A DNA stretch of 10,368 nt. Origin: Dokdonella_A sp035545255 (GTDB lineage Bacteria; Pseudomonadota; Gammaproteobacteria; Xanthomonadales; Rhodanobacteraceae). Under the pieces are notes generated by a model. It made no database searches and had not been told where the DNA came from. It saw only the letters and a list, made by a program, of their open reading frames with translations. Both the position numbers and the translations under genes were made by a program. Below are positions 1-6,574 of the stretch, piece by piece; the stretch's first letter is position 1, and every line of letters starts with the position of its first letter. The stretch covers positions 1-10,368 of the forward strand of contig DASZYR010000252.1 of assembly GCA_035545255.1 (NCBI GenBank), in the 5' to 3' direction.

Positions 1-1
1 C

Positions 2-1567
2 CTCGACGGACGGCCCGTCGTCGCTCGTCGCGCGGGGCCGCTCTATTTCGCATGGCGCTTCGTGATGCGGCAGCGGTATGCGGTCGCTGCGACTTTGCTC
101 GCATTTCTCGTGCTCGGCGCGACCGCGCTCATTGCCTGGCATCAATCCGTGATCGCCAGCGCGGAAGCCGATCACGCCACCCACGAAGCGGATCGCGCGA
201 ACTCGGTCGCGAGCTTTCTTGTCGATCTCTTCAAGGTCGCCGATCCCGGAGTCAATCGCGGCGAGCGTCTCAACGCGAACGAGATCCTCGAGCGCGGCGC
301 GACGCGAATCGACAATCAGTTGCAGAACCAGCCGGCGCAGCACGCGCAGCTTCTGAGCGTCATCGGTGAGGTCTATCTCGCACTCGGCGATCATGCGCGA
401 GCGAAAGCCGCACTCGAAAAATCCGCGAACATCTTTCGTGCATTACCGAATCCTGATCGTTATCCGTTCAGCAAGAATCTGCGCCTGCTTGCGTCGGCGG
501 AAAACAGTCTCGGAGACATCGAGACCGCAAGGCATCTGCTCGAAGAGGAAAAAAGCCTTCTCTCTGATGGCAGCAGCCGAACGCTGGAGGAGCTGAGCCG
601 CATGCAGCTCGCGAAGGCGGAAGTTCAGACAAATCTCGGCGACGTCGCACGCGAGCTCGAAGAAGTGCGACAGGCGATGACGTACGCCGAGCGCGCCGAC
701 ACCGGCGATCCGGACCTGTTGCTGGCGATCGACAGCAACCTCGGCGCTGCGCAGCGCGATCTCGGCAGATACGCGCAAGCACGCGAGACGTTCCGTCGCG
801 CGTACGACAAGAGCGTGAAGGTCTACGCCAGGGACGATTTCCGCGTCGCGAATGCAGCGGTCAATCTCGGCGACGTACTGATCCGACTCGACGATCTGTC
901 CGGCGCGGCGACGATCCTGGAACCGGTGCCCGAAGCCTATCGCCGCCAATTCGGCGCGGGCAGCCGGCAGTACGCGACGATCATGGAAAAGCTGGCCGTG
1001 CTGGCGCGCCGGCAAGGCCACAATGAGCTCGCACTCGAGCGGTACGCCGAATCGGAGCACGCCTATCGATCGGCCTACGGCGATACGCATCCCGCGGCGG
1101 CTTGGGTCATCATCGCCCGATCGGAGCTTCTGATCGAGAAGGGAGACTACGACGCGGGCCTCGCCGGCATGGAACAGGCGCTCGCCAACCGGAAGAAAAT
1201 GCTGGCCGACGATCATCCCGAAGTCGCGCATTCCTACTACGGGATGGCCGAAGCGCTCATCCCTCTCGGCCGCTACAAGGAAGCGCACGACTATGCGAGC
1301 AGGGCGTTATCGATCATCCAGGCGAAATTGCCGCCGGATCATCCATTCGTCGTGCTGTGTCTTGCCGAGCTCGGTCTTGCCGACTACGCGATCGGCGACA
1401 AGGCCGGCGCGAAAACGATGTGGGACGACACGCTGGAACGCATGCCGCGTGCGTATCCGGTGCAAGCACCCGAGATCAAGAGGATTCGGGCGACGATTGC
1501 CGATCCGGAGGCGGCGTTGCATCCGGGGCGTGATGTCCGCGACGCGGTTGCTGCGAAGAAATCCTGA
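2..1567 (+). CDS. TPR-repeat membrane protein, C-terminal part of a probable Ser/Thr protein kinase (5'-truncated)
   Basis: The frame is open to the left edge, so the gene begins outside the window; 521 residues are visible before TGA. The first ~25 visible residues are a basic juxtamembrane linker (LDGRPVVARRAGPLYF...). One hydrophobic segment follows (about residues 26-46, AATLLAFLVLGATALIAW), then a long helical region (about 75-500) with repeated TPR-like units: IGEVYLALGDHARAKAALEK, LGAAQRDLGRYAQARETFRRA, YYGMAEALIPLGRYKEAHDYA and similar, plus 'DDHPEVA/DHPFVV' turns like those of 42-residue kinesin-light-chain-type repeats. Xanthomonadales encode many proteins built as cytoplasmic kinase domain, one transmembrane helix, then periplasmic TPRs; the linker, helix and 'FLVDLFKVADPG' segment fit that family. 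The kinase domain itself is not visible, so kinase identity is inferred. The GTG at 62 or ATG at 65 would be an unlikely start because coding runs upstream of both. The likely role is signalling with a TPR sensing or scaffolding domain. Confidence 0.85.
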   Translation, partial: LDGRPVVARRAGPLYFAWRFVMRQRYAVAATLLAFLVLGATALIAWHQSVIASAEADHATHEADRANSVASFLVDLFKVADPGVNRGERLNANEILERGATRIDNQLQNQPAQHAQLLSVIGEVYLALGDHARAKAALEKSANIFRALPNPDRYPFSKNLRLLASAENSLGDIETARHLLEEEKSLLSDGSSRTLEELSRMQLAKAEVQTNLGDVARELEEVRQAMTYAERADTGDPDLLLAIDSNLGAAQRDLGRYAQARETFRRAYDKSVKVYARDDFRVANAAVNLGDVLIRLDDLSGAATILEPVPEAYRRQFGAGSRQYATIMEKLAVLARRQGHNELALERYAESEHAYRSAYGDTHPAAAWVIIARSELLIEKGDYDAGLAGMEQALANRKKMLADDHPEVAHSYYGMAEALIPLGRYKEAHDYASRALSIIQAKLPPDHPFVVLCLAELGLADYAIGDKAGAKTMWDDTLERMPRAYPVQAPEIKRIRATIADPEAALHPGRDVRDAVAAKKS

Positions 1568-1804
1568 GGCCGGCGGGACGACAACGGAGCATCGTGTTCT
1601 GTAGATGAAGCTTGCGCCACGCTACGCCGCACACGGCAATGCGATGCTCGAACAAGCGTTACTCCGCGCCTGAGCGAATCGCGGAGGAAACTCCTTGCCC
1701 GTCTTGTACCCGGTCCCTGAAGGCAGCCACGGCACCAGCGGCACGAGTCATGATGATCCTGGGCTTCTTCGTGCGCACCTGCCTCTGAAGCGACCTCCCC
1801 CGCA

Positions 1805-2503
1805 TCAAGCAAACAGCGTAACCGGCGAGCTCGTGCGCGGCGCCTCGTCATAGACGATCGTGCACGAGTGGAAGCGCTGCATGTTCGAGTTGTTGCGCAC
1901 GGCGAACACGACTTCCGTCGTGCGCGGCTTGTGCGCATCGCGGTTCGGATCCAGCAGGACATGCGAGCGGATGCGCGTGCGCGCGGCGGGGTCGGTGCAG
2001 GGATCGTGGATGCGCCAGGATTCTTCCCAGCTTTCCTCGTAGCGCAGCATTTCCTTGTCGGCGGTGAAGAACTCGTCGACGCCGATCGCGCAGGCCAGCG
2101 TCGGCCGGTCGCGGGGGATGAGGACGATGCTGGCGGAGGGCCGGAACATCGCCCGCGCGATGCGGATCTCGGCCTTGCTGCGGTTGCTGTCGAAAAGCAC
2201 GTTGAGAATGAAGGAGACCGCGGCGTCGATCGTGCTGGGATTGTCCGAGTCGAGATCGGCGATGACGGCACGGTCGCGATCGGCACGAAGCGTGACGACG
2301 TTGCCCGCGATGCCGGCCTTCTCGGTTCTGCGATTGCTTTCGTGTGCGAAGCTCATCGAACGTATCCGTTGCATCAGCTGGGGAGGGAGCATCCGCGCAG
2401 CCGCGACATCCTCGGCCTGGGACGAGGTGATGCGATGCAGTGCGCGCAGACAACCGTTCATTGATCTGTAGATACGAGGTTCGATCCGGAACCGGACATG
2501 CAT
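1805..2503 (-). CDS. Hypothetical protein, 232 aa, family not recognised
   Basis: I do not recognise this protein. The minus-strand reading is preferred over the 198-residue plus-strand frame at 1868-2464 because its codons end mostly in G or C and the protein has a normal mix of hydrophobic and polar residues, whereas the plus frame is rich in Arg, Gly and Ala. The N-terminal ~60 residues are basic and probably helical. The C-terminal two-thirds looks like a mixed alpha/beta or beta-rich domain (strand-like ASIVLIP, TEVVFAVRNN, CTIVYDE). There is no signal peptide or membrane segment. The start is uncertain: ATG at 2503 has a weak GAGCGGG upstream, and an in-frame ATG at 2461 would give 218 residues. 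The neighbours (TPR kinase on the other strand, globin 166 bp upstream on the same strand) do not suggest a function. Confidence 0.65.
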   Translation of the reverse strand: MHVRFRIEPRIYRSMNGCLRALHRITSSQAEDVAAARMLPPQLMQRIRSMSFAHESNRRTEKAGIAGNVVTLRADRDRAVIADLDSDNPSTIDAAVSFILNVLFDSNRSKAEIRIARAMFRPSASIVLIPRDRPTLACAIGVDEFFTADKEMLRYEESWEESWRIHDPCTDPAARTRIRSHVLLDPNRDAHKPRTTEVVFAVRNNSNMQRFHSCTIVYDEAPRTSSPVTLFA

Positions 2504-2669
2504 CCGACCCGCTCAGCGATGTCGACTCGCGTCCCGGACGCGCATTCCTGCTCGCGTCCCGGGCGTTCCCCGGGTGTTCTTGCGTTCGCAGCCAGGCATC
2601 GGCCGGCTGGAGCCGTTCCCGCCAGATCGGCGCGTCGCGGAAAGTTTCAGCCGCCATGGGCCCGCGGGG

Positions 2670-3161
2670 CTATTCGCCGGACGCTCCATCGAAACCAGGA
2701 TGCTGCATCAGCGCCGATGCGAGCGCATACAACGCGATCCATGCGCGACGCGTCGCGTCGTCGAAGCGCGGGCCCAGCTCCCTCTCCAGCGTCGCGAAGA
2801 GCGCCCGGCCGACCGGCGCGAAATGCGTGGAGCGCACCGCGTAGCCTCGGTGCCGATGGCCGAGCGAGTCCAGAACCATCGCGAACTCGAGCGGCCGGTC
2901 GAGCGTGCCGGCCAGCACGCCGAGCATCTCGGTCAGCTTGCGTGCCTGCGCCGTGAGATCGTCCGGGAACAAAGGGCGCAGATCAGGCGCGATATCGAAC
3001 AGCATCGCGTAGAAATTCCGCGCAAAGCGCAGGCTCACCGAGATCCGTTCGTAGCTGTCCCGGATCAGGTGGATCTCGTCGGCCGTCAGCGAGTCGAACG
3101 CGGCGGAACCGTCCGGACTTGCCGCGACGGCGTCGAGCCTGCTCCGTTCCGGCACGCTCAC
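2670..3161 (-). CDS. Single-domain bacterial globin
   Basis: This is a 163-residue heme protein of the Vitreoscilla hemoglobin / flavohemoglobin globin-domain type, with no FAD or NAD reductase domain. After a ~22-residue leader the globin fold runs from about 24 to 155. By alignment with E. coli Hmp, helix B has FY at 50-51 (B10 Tyr51), CD1 is Phe65 in LRPLFP, the probable distal Gln is Gln72 (LTAQARKL), and the proximal F8 His is His104 (LGHRHRGY). The Hmp residues Tyr95 and Glu135 that polarise the proximal His appear to be Phe114 and a non-acidic residue here. The chosen GTG start (3161-3159) overlaps the TGA of the hemerythrin gene as GTGA. A second GTG two codons later is possible. There is no clear Shine-Dalgarno, which fits translational coupling. 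The expected role is O2 binding or delivery, or NO scavenging with an external reductant. The in-frame extension up to 3782 overlaps the hemerythrin gene and is rejected. Confidence 0.85.
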   Translation of the reverse strand: MSVPERSRLDAVAASPDGSAAFDSLTADEIHLIRDSYERISVSLRFARNFYAMLFDIAPDLRPLFPDDLTAQARKLTEMLGVLAGTLDRPLEFAMVLDSLGHRHRGYAVRSTHFAPVGRALFATLERELGPRFDDATRRAWIALYALASALMQHPGFDGASGE

Positions 3162-3676
3162 CGATAGCGGCTCGGATGCATGTACATCGGATAGAGGACT
3201 TCCTCTTCCTGCTGGACCCTGACCGTCAGCACCTCGGCGATCTTGCCGAGCTCGGACTTCAGCGCATCGCGCGCGTCGGGATCCCACGGCGAGGACGTGT
3301 AGCGCGTGACGAAATCGTTGAGCACGCGGCCGATCTTGCCCATCTCCACGCGCATGCTGCCCATCAGGTCGGTCGATTCCTGATCGTGCCGCAGCGCGTG
3401 CTTGAGATAGACGTAAAGATGCAGGTTTTCCTTCAGGAGGTGCGCGCGCAATGCGTACGTGAACTGCTTGAGGTTCGCGACCGACGCGTCGAAGTCGCCG
3501 CGCTGGTGCGAGATCACGAGCGCCTGGAAAAGGCGCAGCAGTTCGCGATGCTCGGCCTGCAGCTCGTCGACGAGCGCCGGCTTGTACTGGATCGACGTAT
3601 CCGGCGCGGCCACTTCGGCGGCCGATTTTTCGGCTCGGCCCGCCGGCCGGAACCAGTTCGCGATGAAAGTCAGCAT
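3158..3676 (-). CDS. Hemerythrin-like (HHE) domain protein
   Basis: This is a 172-residue, mostly helical cytoplasmic protein. The first 10 residues (MLTFIANWFR) are mildly hydrophobic but too short for a clear signal peptide. The hemerythrin-type four-helix bundle spans about 31-165: LVDELQAEHRELLRLF (His43), VISHQRGDF (His57), HLLKENLHLYVYL (His79, Glu83, with His86 nearby), His93/His97, and QQEEEVLYP (Glu157-Glu158) before the C-terminus. These are the positions where hemerythrins hold a diiron centre that binds O2 or NO, but the usual second HxxxE has Arg153 in place of His, so the site may be altered. ATG at 3676 is chosen because translation upstream of it (open to 3850) is Arg-rich and unlike a protein domain; the upstream GAGA is only a weak ribosome site. 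The gene is first of a two-gene unit with the globin. Functional alternatives are an O2/NO/iron sensor or a helical-bundle protein without iron. Confidence 0.8.
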   Translation of the reverse strand: MLTFIANWFRPAGRAEKSAAEVAAPDTSIQYKPALVDELQAEHRELLRLFQALVISHQRGDFDASVANLKQFTYALRAHLLKENLHLYVYLKHALRHDQESTDLMGSMRVEMGKIGRVLNDFVTRYTSSPWDPDARDALKSELGKIAEVLTVRVQQEEEVLYPMYMHPSRYR

Positions 3677-3927
3677 GTTCGAAAGTCTCGCTGGCAGAAG
3701 TTCGTAGCGGATCGAGCCTGCATTCCGGTCCGCCGTGCGGGGCATGCCGGCTTTCCGGCCCCTTCGCCGGCCGATTCCCCAAGCTGCCGAGGCGGCATGT
3801 CGCCTTGGCTGGCCCGGTGTCAATACGAGTTCGCGCGAAGAAGCGGACATCCGCGAAGCCGGCTCGTGTCGCGCTTTCGTATGCGGCTCACGGCATCTGG
3901 CCCATCGTCGGTCAGTCGCCTTTTATT

Positions 3928-3945
3928 TAATTAACTAATCAATTA
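3928..3945. promoter_or_regulatory. Candidate TetR operator (18-bp quasi-palindrome)
   Basis: Inside an AT-only stretch of otherwise GC-rich DNA lies TAATTAACT|AATCAATTA, centred between 3936 and 3937; 7 of 9 base pairs are symmetric (mismatches at the 2nd and 4th pairs from the centre). It lies just upstream of the TetR gene start and abuts the -10-like box, the usual position of an autorepressed TetR-family operator. It also lies in the divergent region upstream of the hemerythrin-globin unit. The symmetry is read directly from the sequence; binding is inferred. Confidence 0.5.
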
Positions 3946-3949
3946 TTAT
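3944..3949 (+). promoter_or_regulatory. Candidate -10 box of the efflux operon
   Basis: TATTAT matches the sigma-70 -10 consensus at five of six positions. A start about 7 bases downstream would fall at or near the ATG at 3956, so the TetR mRNA could be leaderless. There is no good -35 hexamer at the right distance (TTTTAT at 3921-3926 is poor), so this is only a suggestion. Confidence 0.35.
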
Positions 3950-3955
3950 GCGGAC

Positions 3956-4669
3956 ATGCCGCCGCGAAAGACTCCGCTTCGGCCGCCCGGCCGTCCGGCC
4001 AATGCCGCCGCGGGCGGACAGCGCGAACGCCTGCTCGATGCCGCCATCGCACTGTTCGCGCACCGCGGAGTCGCCGGAACCTCGCTCGGCGAAATCGCGC
4101 GCCGCGCGCATGCGACGCCGGCGCTCGTCCACTACTATTTCGGAAACCGCGATCAGCTGCTCGATGCGCTGGTGAACGAGCGCATCGCGCCGCTCGTCGC
4201 GACGCTCGGCCGGCGCGTTTCCGAGTCGGGTGCCGATGCTTCCTCGACCGCCCGCACGTTCGTGAGCGCGATCGTCGCGATGCTTGCCGAGCACGAATGG
4301 CTGCCGCCTCTCTGGATCCGCGAAGTCCTCACCGACGACGGTGCGCTGCGCGAGCGCCTGATGGCGCGCATCGCACCGGAGATCGCGCCCCACCTTGCTC
4401 GTCGCTTCGCCGATGCGAAGCGCGAAGGCGCGCTGAATCCGGGGCTCGATCCGCGGCTGACCGTCGTCTCGCTGATCGGCCTCACGATCTTTCCGCTCGC
4501 GGCACAATCGATCTGGAAACGACTGCTCGATGCGGACGATGTCGATGCCGACGCGCTGACACGGCACACGCTCGCGCTGCTCGAGGGCGGCATCGGCTCC
4601 CGCTCGCGCGCGCGTCCGCGCAAATCCACTTCGCGCCGCCGGCGCGAACATCGAGAGGCTTCGACATGA
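3956..4669 (+). CDS. TetR-family transcriptional regulator of the efflux operon
   Basis: This is a 237-residue repressor-type regulator. The TetR N-terminal helix-turn-helix spans about 23-69: QRERLLDAAIALFAHRGVAG, then TSLGEIARRAHATPALVHYY and FGNRDQLLDAL, which carry the typical recognition-helix 'ALVHYYF' and the following 'K/RDxLLxA' pattern. The remainder (about 75-215) is the helical ligand-binding and dimerisation domain. The last ~18 residues form a very basic Arg/Ser/Lys tail. ATG at 3956 is the only in-frame start after the TAA at 3932-3934. The ATG at 3948 is in another frame. The gene leads an operon with adaptor, ATPase and permease genes, as E. coli CecR (YbiH) leads ybhGFSR, so it probably senses a transported compound and represses its own operon. 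Its stop overlaps the next start (ATGA). The ligand is unknown. Confidence 0.88.
   Translation: MPPRKTPLRPPGRPANAAAGGQRERLLDAAIALFAHRGVAGTSLGEIARRAHATPALVHYYFGNRDQLLDALVNERIAPLVATLGRRVSESGADASSTARTFVSAIVAMLAEHEWLPPLWIREVLTDDGALRERLMARIAPEIAPHLARRFADAKREGALNPGLDPRLTVVSLIGLTIFPLAAQSIWKRLLDADDVDADALTRHTLALLEGGIGSRSRARPRKSTSRRRREHREAST
4653..4658 (+). promoter_or_regulatory. Ribosome binding site of the adaptor gene
   Basis: GAGAGG lies 7 bases before ATG 4666, within the end of the TetR gene. It supports that ATG over the much longer upstream open frame, which begins at 4297 inside TetR. Confidence 0.6.
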
Positions 4670-5631
4670 TCCCGAAGCGCGCATCCCTCATCGTCCTGCT
4701 TGCGCTTGCGACCGTCGCCTGCGATCGATCCGGCGAGTCCCCGATGCTGGGCACGCTCGAATGGGATCGCGTCGCCGTCGCCGCCGAGGTTTCCGAACCG
4801 ATCCTGCGCATCGCGGTGCGCGAGGGCGATTCGGCGAAGGCCGGCGATGCGATTCTCATGCTGGATCCGCGGCGCACGGACGCCGACCTCGCGCAGGCGT
4901 CCGCCGAAGCGCGCAAGGCCACGGCCGCGCTCGACGAGCTTCGCCACGGCTCGCGCATCGAGACGATCGATGCCGCGCGCGCGGCGCTTGCCGGCACGGT
5001 GTCGACGCAGAACAACGCGCGCCGCGAGCGCGATCGCATCGCCGAGATCCGCAAGCGCGGCCTGATCGCTCAAGCCGACCTCGACGACGCCGAGACGGCG
5101 CTGCGCACCGCGACCGCGCAGGCGAACAGCGCTCGCGCGAACCTCGACGAGCTGCTGCACGGCACGCGCATCGAGGACATCGAGCAGGCCGAAGCCGCGC
5201 TCGCGGCGGCCGAGGCGGCGGTCCAGCGTCTTTCGCTGACGCGCGCGCGGCTCGACGTGCGTGCGCCGGTCGATGGCCGCATCGACGCGCTGCCGTTCAA
5301 GCTCGGCGACCAGCCGCCGATCGGCGCGACGCTCGTGAGCCTTCTTTCCGGAACGGCGCCCTATGCGCGCATCTACGTGCCGGCGAGCCGGCGCGCGCGT
5401 CTCGCGCAAGGCACGCGCTGCCGCGTGCAGGTGCAGGGCATCGACGGCTCGTTCGCCGCGACGATCCGGAGCCTGCGTTCGGATCCCGCGTTCACGCCGT
5501 ACTTCGCGCTCACCGGCGACGACGCCAGCCGCCTCGCCTACCGCGCCGAGCTCGTGCTCGACGGCGACGCCGCGAAGAAACTGCCGGCCGGCCTGCCGGT
5601 GCAGGCGGAGTGCGACGCCCATGGCGGATGA
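4666..5631 (+). CDS. HlyD/YbhG-type periplasmic adaptor (membrane fusion protein), probable inner-membrane lipoprotein
   Basis: This is a 321-residue membrane fusion protein that would link the inner-membrane ABC transporter to an outer-membrane channel. The N-terminus MIPKRASLIVLLALATVAC has a basic start, a hydrophobic core and a plausible lipobox TVAC with Cys19. Asp20 at +2 is the residue that in Enterobacteria keeps lipoproteins in the inner membrane, as in AcrA. The first half of the biotinyl-lipoyl domain is at about 38-68 (VSEPILRIAVREGDSAKAGD). A coiled-coil hairpin follows at about 72-195, with its tip near 126-140 (IRKRGLIAQADLD), then the second lipoyl half at 196-222 (LDVRAPVDGRID) and a beta-barrel domain at about 230-315 including AFTPYFALT, which resembles the 'EFTPK' stretch of YbhG. 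The gene overlaps TetR by 4 bases and the ATPase by 11. No TolC-like gene is present, so an outer-membrane channel must be encoded elsewhere. Confidence 0.88.
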   Translation: MIPKRASLIVLLALATVACDRSGESPMLGTLEWDRVAVAAEVSEPILRIAVREGDSAKAGDAILMLDPRRTDADLAQASAEARKATAALDELRHGSRIETIDAARAALAGTVSTQNNARRERDRIAEIRKRGLIAQADLDDAETALRTATAQANSARANLDELLHGTRIEDIEQAEAALAAAEAAVQRLSLTRARLDVRAPVDGRIDALPFKLGDQPPIGATLVSLLSGTAPYARIYVPASRRARLAQGTRCRVQVQGIDGSFAATIRSLRSDPAFTPYFALTGDDASRLAYRAELVLDGDAAKKLPAGLPVQAECDAHGG

Positions 5632-6574
5632 CGCCGCACCCGTCATCGTCGCGCGCGGCCTGACGAAGCGGTTCGGCCAGCTCGTCGCCGTCGATCATCT
5701 GGACATCCAGGTGCGGCGCGCCGAAGTCTACGGATTCCTGGGGCCGAACGGCTCGGGAAAGTCGACGACGATCCGCATGCTCTGCGGGCTGCTCGCGCCG
5801 ACCTCGGGCGAGGCCGAGGTGCTCGGCCACAAGCTGCCGCAGGACGCCGAAGCCGTGAAGCGCAGGATCGGCTACATGACGCAGAAGTTCTCGCTCTATG
5901 ACGATCTCACGGTCGCCGAGAACCTCGCATTCCTCGCCGCCGTGCACGGGCTTCGCGGCGCGACGGCACGGCAGCGCATCGACGAGATGTACGAGCGCTA
6001 CCGCCTCGGCGACATGAAAGATCAGCTCGCCGGCACGATGTCCGGCGGGCAGCGGCAGCGCCTCGCGCTCGCCGGCGCCGTGCTGCACGAGCCCGAGCTT
6101 CTGCTGCTGGACGAGCCGACGAGCGCCGTCGATCCGCAATCGCGCCGCGATTTCTGGGACGCGCTGTTCGATCTCTCGGAAAGCGGAACGACGCTGCTCG
6201 TCTCGACGCACTACATGGACGAAGCGGAGCGCTGCCATCGCCTCGCGATCCTCGATCGCGGCCGCCTCGTCGCCGACGGCACGCCGCAGGCACTGATGCA
6301 AGAGCTGCCGGGCTCGACGCTGCGCATCGCCTGCGCGGAGCCCAGGCGCATGCAGAAGGCGCTCGCCGGCGACGCGCACGTGCTCGGCGCCGCGCAGATC
6401 GGCAGCGATCTTCGCGTCCTGATCGACCGGCGCGACGGCGACGCCGACTGGCTGCGCGATCGCGTGCGCGCGATCGACCCCGCCGCGCATGTCGAGCCCG
6501 TTGCGCCGAATCTCGAAGACGTCTTCGTCGCCTCGACGCGCAGCGACAGGGTGCATCCGGAGAAGGCCGCGTGA
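5621..6574 (+). CDS. ABC transporter ATP-binding protein (YbhF/DrrA-like)
   Basis: This is a 317-residue nucleotide-binding subunit that powers export. All ATPase motifs are intact: Walker A GPNGSGKST (41-49), Q-loop Gln88 in YMTQKFSLYDDLTVAEN, signature MSGGQRQRLAL (140-150), Walker B LLLLDEP (160-166), D-loop SAVD (168-171) and H-loop His197 in STHYMDEAE. Beyond the ~215-residue ATPase core is a C-terminal extension ending in PNLEDVFV, typical of DrrA/YbhF-type exporters with ABC-2 permeases. The family member in E. coli, YbhF, has two such domains in tandem; this one has one and should work as a homodimer. ATG 5621 is supported by GGAG ten bases upstream and by the domain start (VIVARGLTKRFG). 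The frame open back to 5363 is a shadow of the adaptor gene. The stop overlaps the permease start by 4 bases. Confidence 0.93.
   Translation: MADDAAPVIVARGLTKRFGQLVAVDHLDIQVRRAEVYGFLGPNGSGKSTTIRMLCGLLAPTSGEAEVLGHKLPQDAEAVKRRIGYMTQKFSLYDDLTVAENLAFLAAVHGLRGATARQRIDEMYERYRLGDMKDQLAGTMSGGQRQRLALAGAVLHEPELLLLDEPTSAVDPQSRRDFWDALFDLSESGTTLLVSTHYMDEAERCHRLAILDRGRLVADGTPQALMQELPGSTLRIACAEPRRMQKALAGDAHVLGAAQIGSDLRVLIDRRDGDADWLRDRVRAIDPAAHVEPVAPNLEDVFVASTRSDRVHPEKAA

Noticed and set aside
443..1288. 281-codon minus-strand frame inside the TPR gene
   Set aside because: It lies opposite clear TPR repeats and shows no recognisable domain; it is a GC-driven shadow.
1587..1649. 8-bp inverted repeat GAGCATCG / CGATGCTC after the TPR gene
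   Set aside because: The arms are 47 bases apart and short; this is not a credible terminator or operator.
3162..3782. N-terminal extension of the globin frame to 370 residues
   Set aside because: The extra part overlaps the hemerythrin gene in another frame and is Arg/Pro/Ala-rich. The globin domain begins only after the GTGA junction.
3677..3850. N-terminal extension of the hemerythrin frame to 230 residues
   Set aside because: The 58 extra residues are basic and low in structure, and the family-like sequence begins at ATG 3676.
5030..6470. Repeated GCGATCGC-like octamers, as in the cyanobacterial HIP1 element
   Set aside because: Only a few exact copies are seen, in-frame with the preferred codons GCG, ATC and CGC. 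Codon bias explains them.
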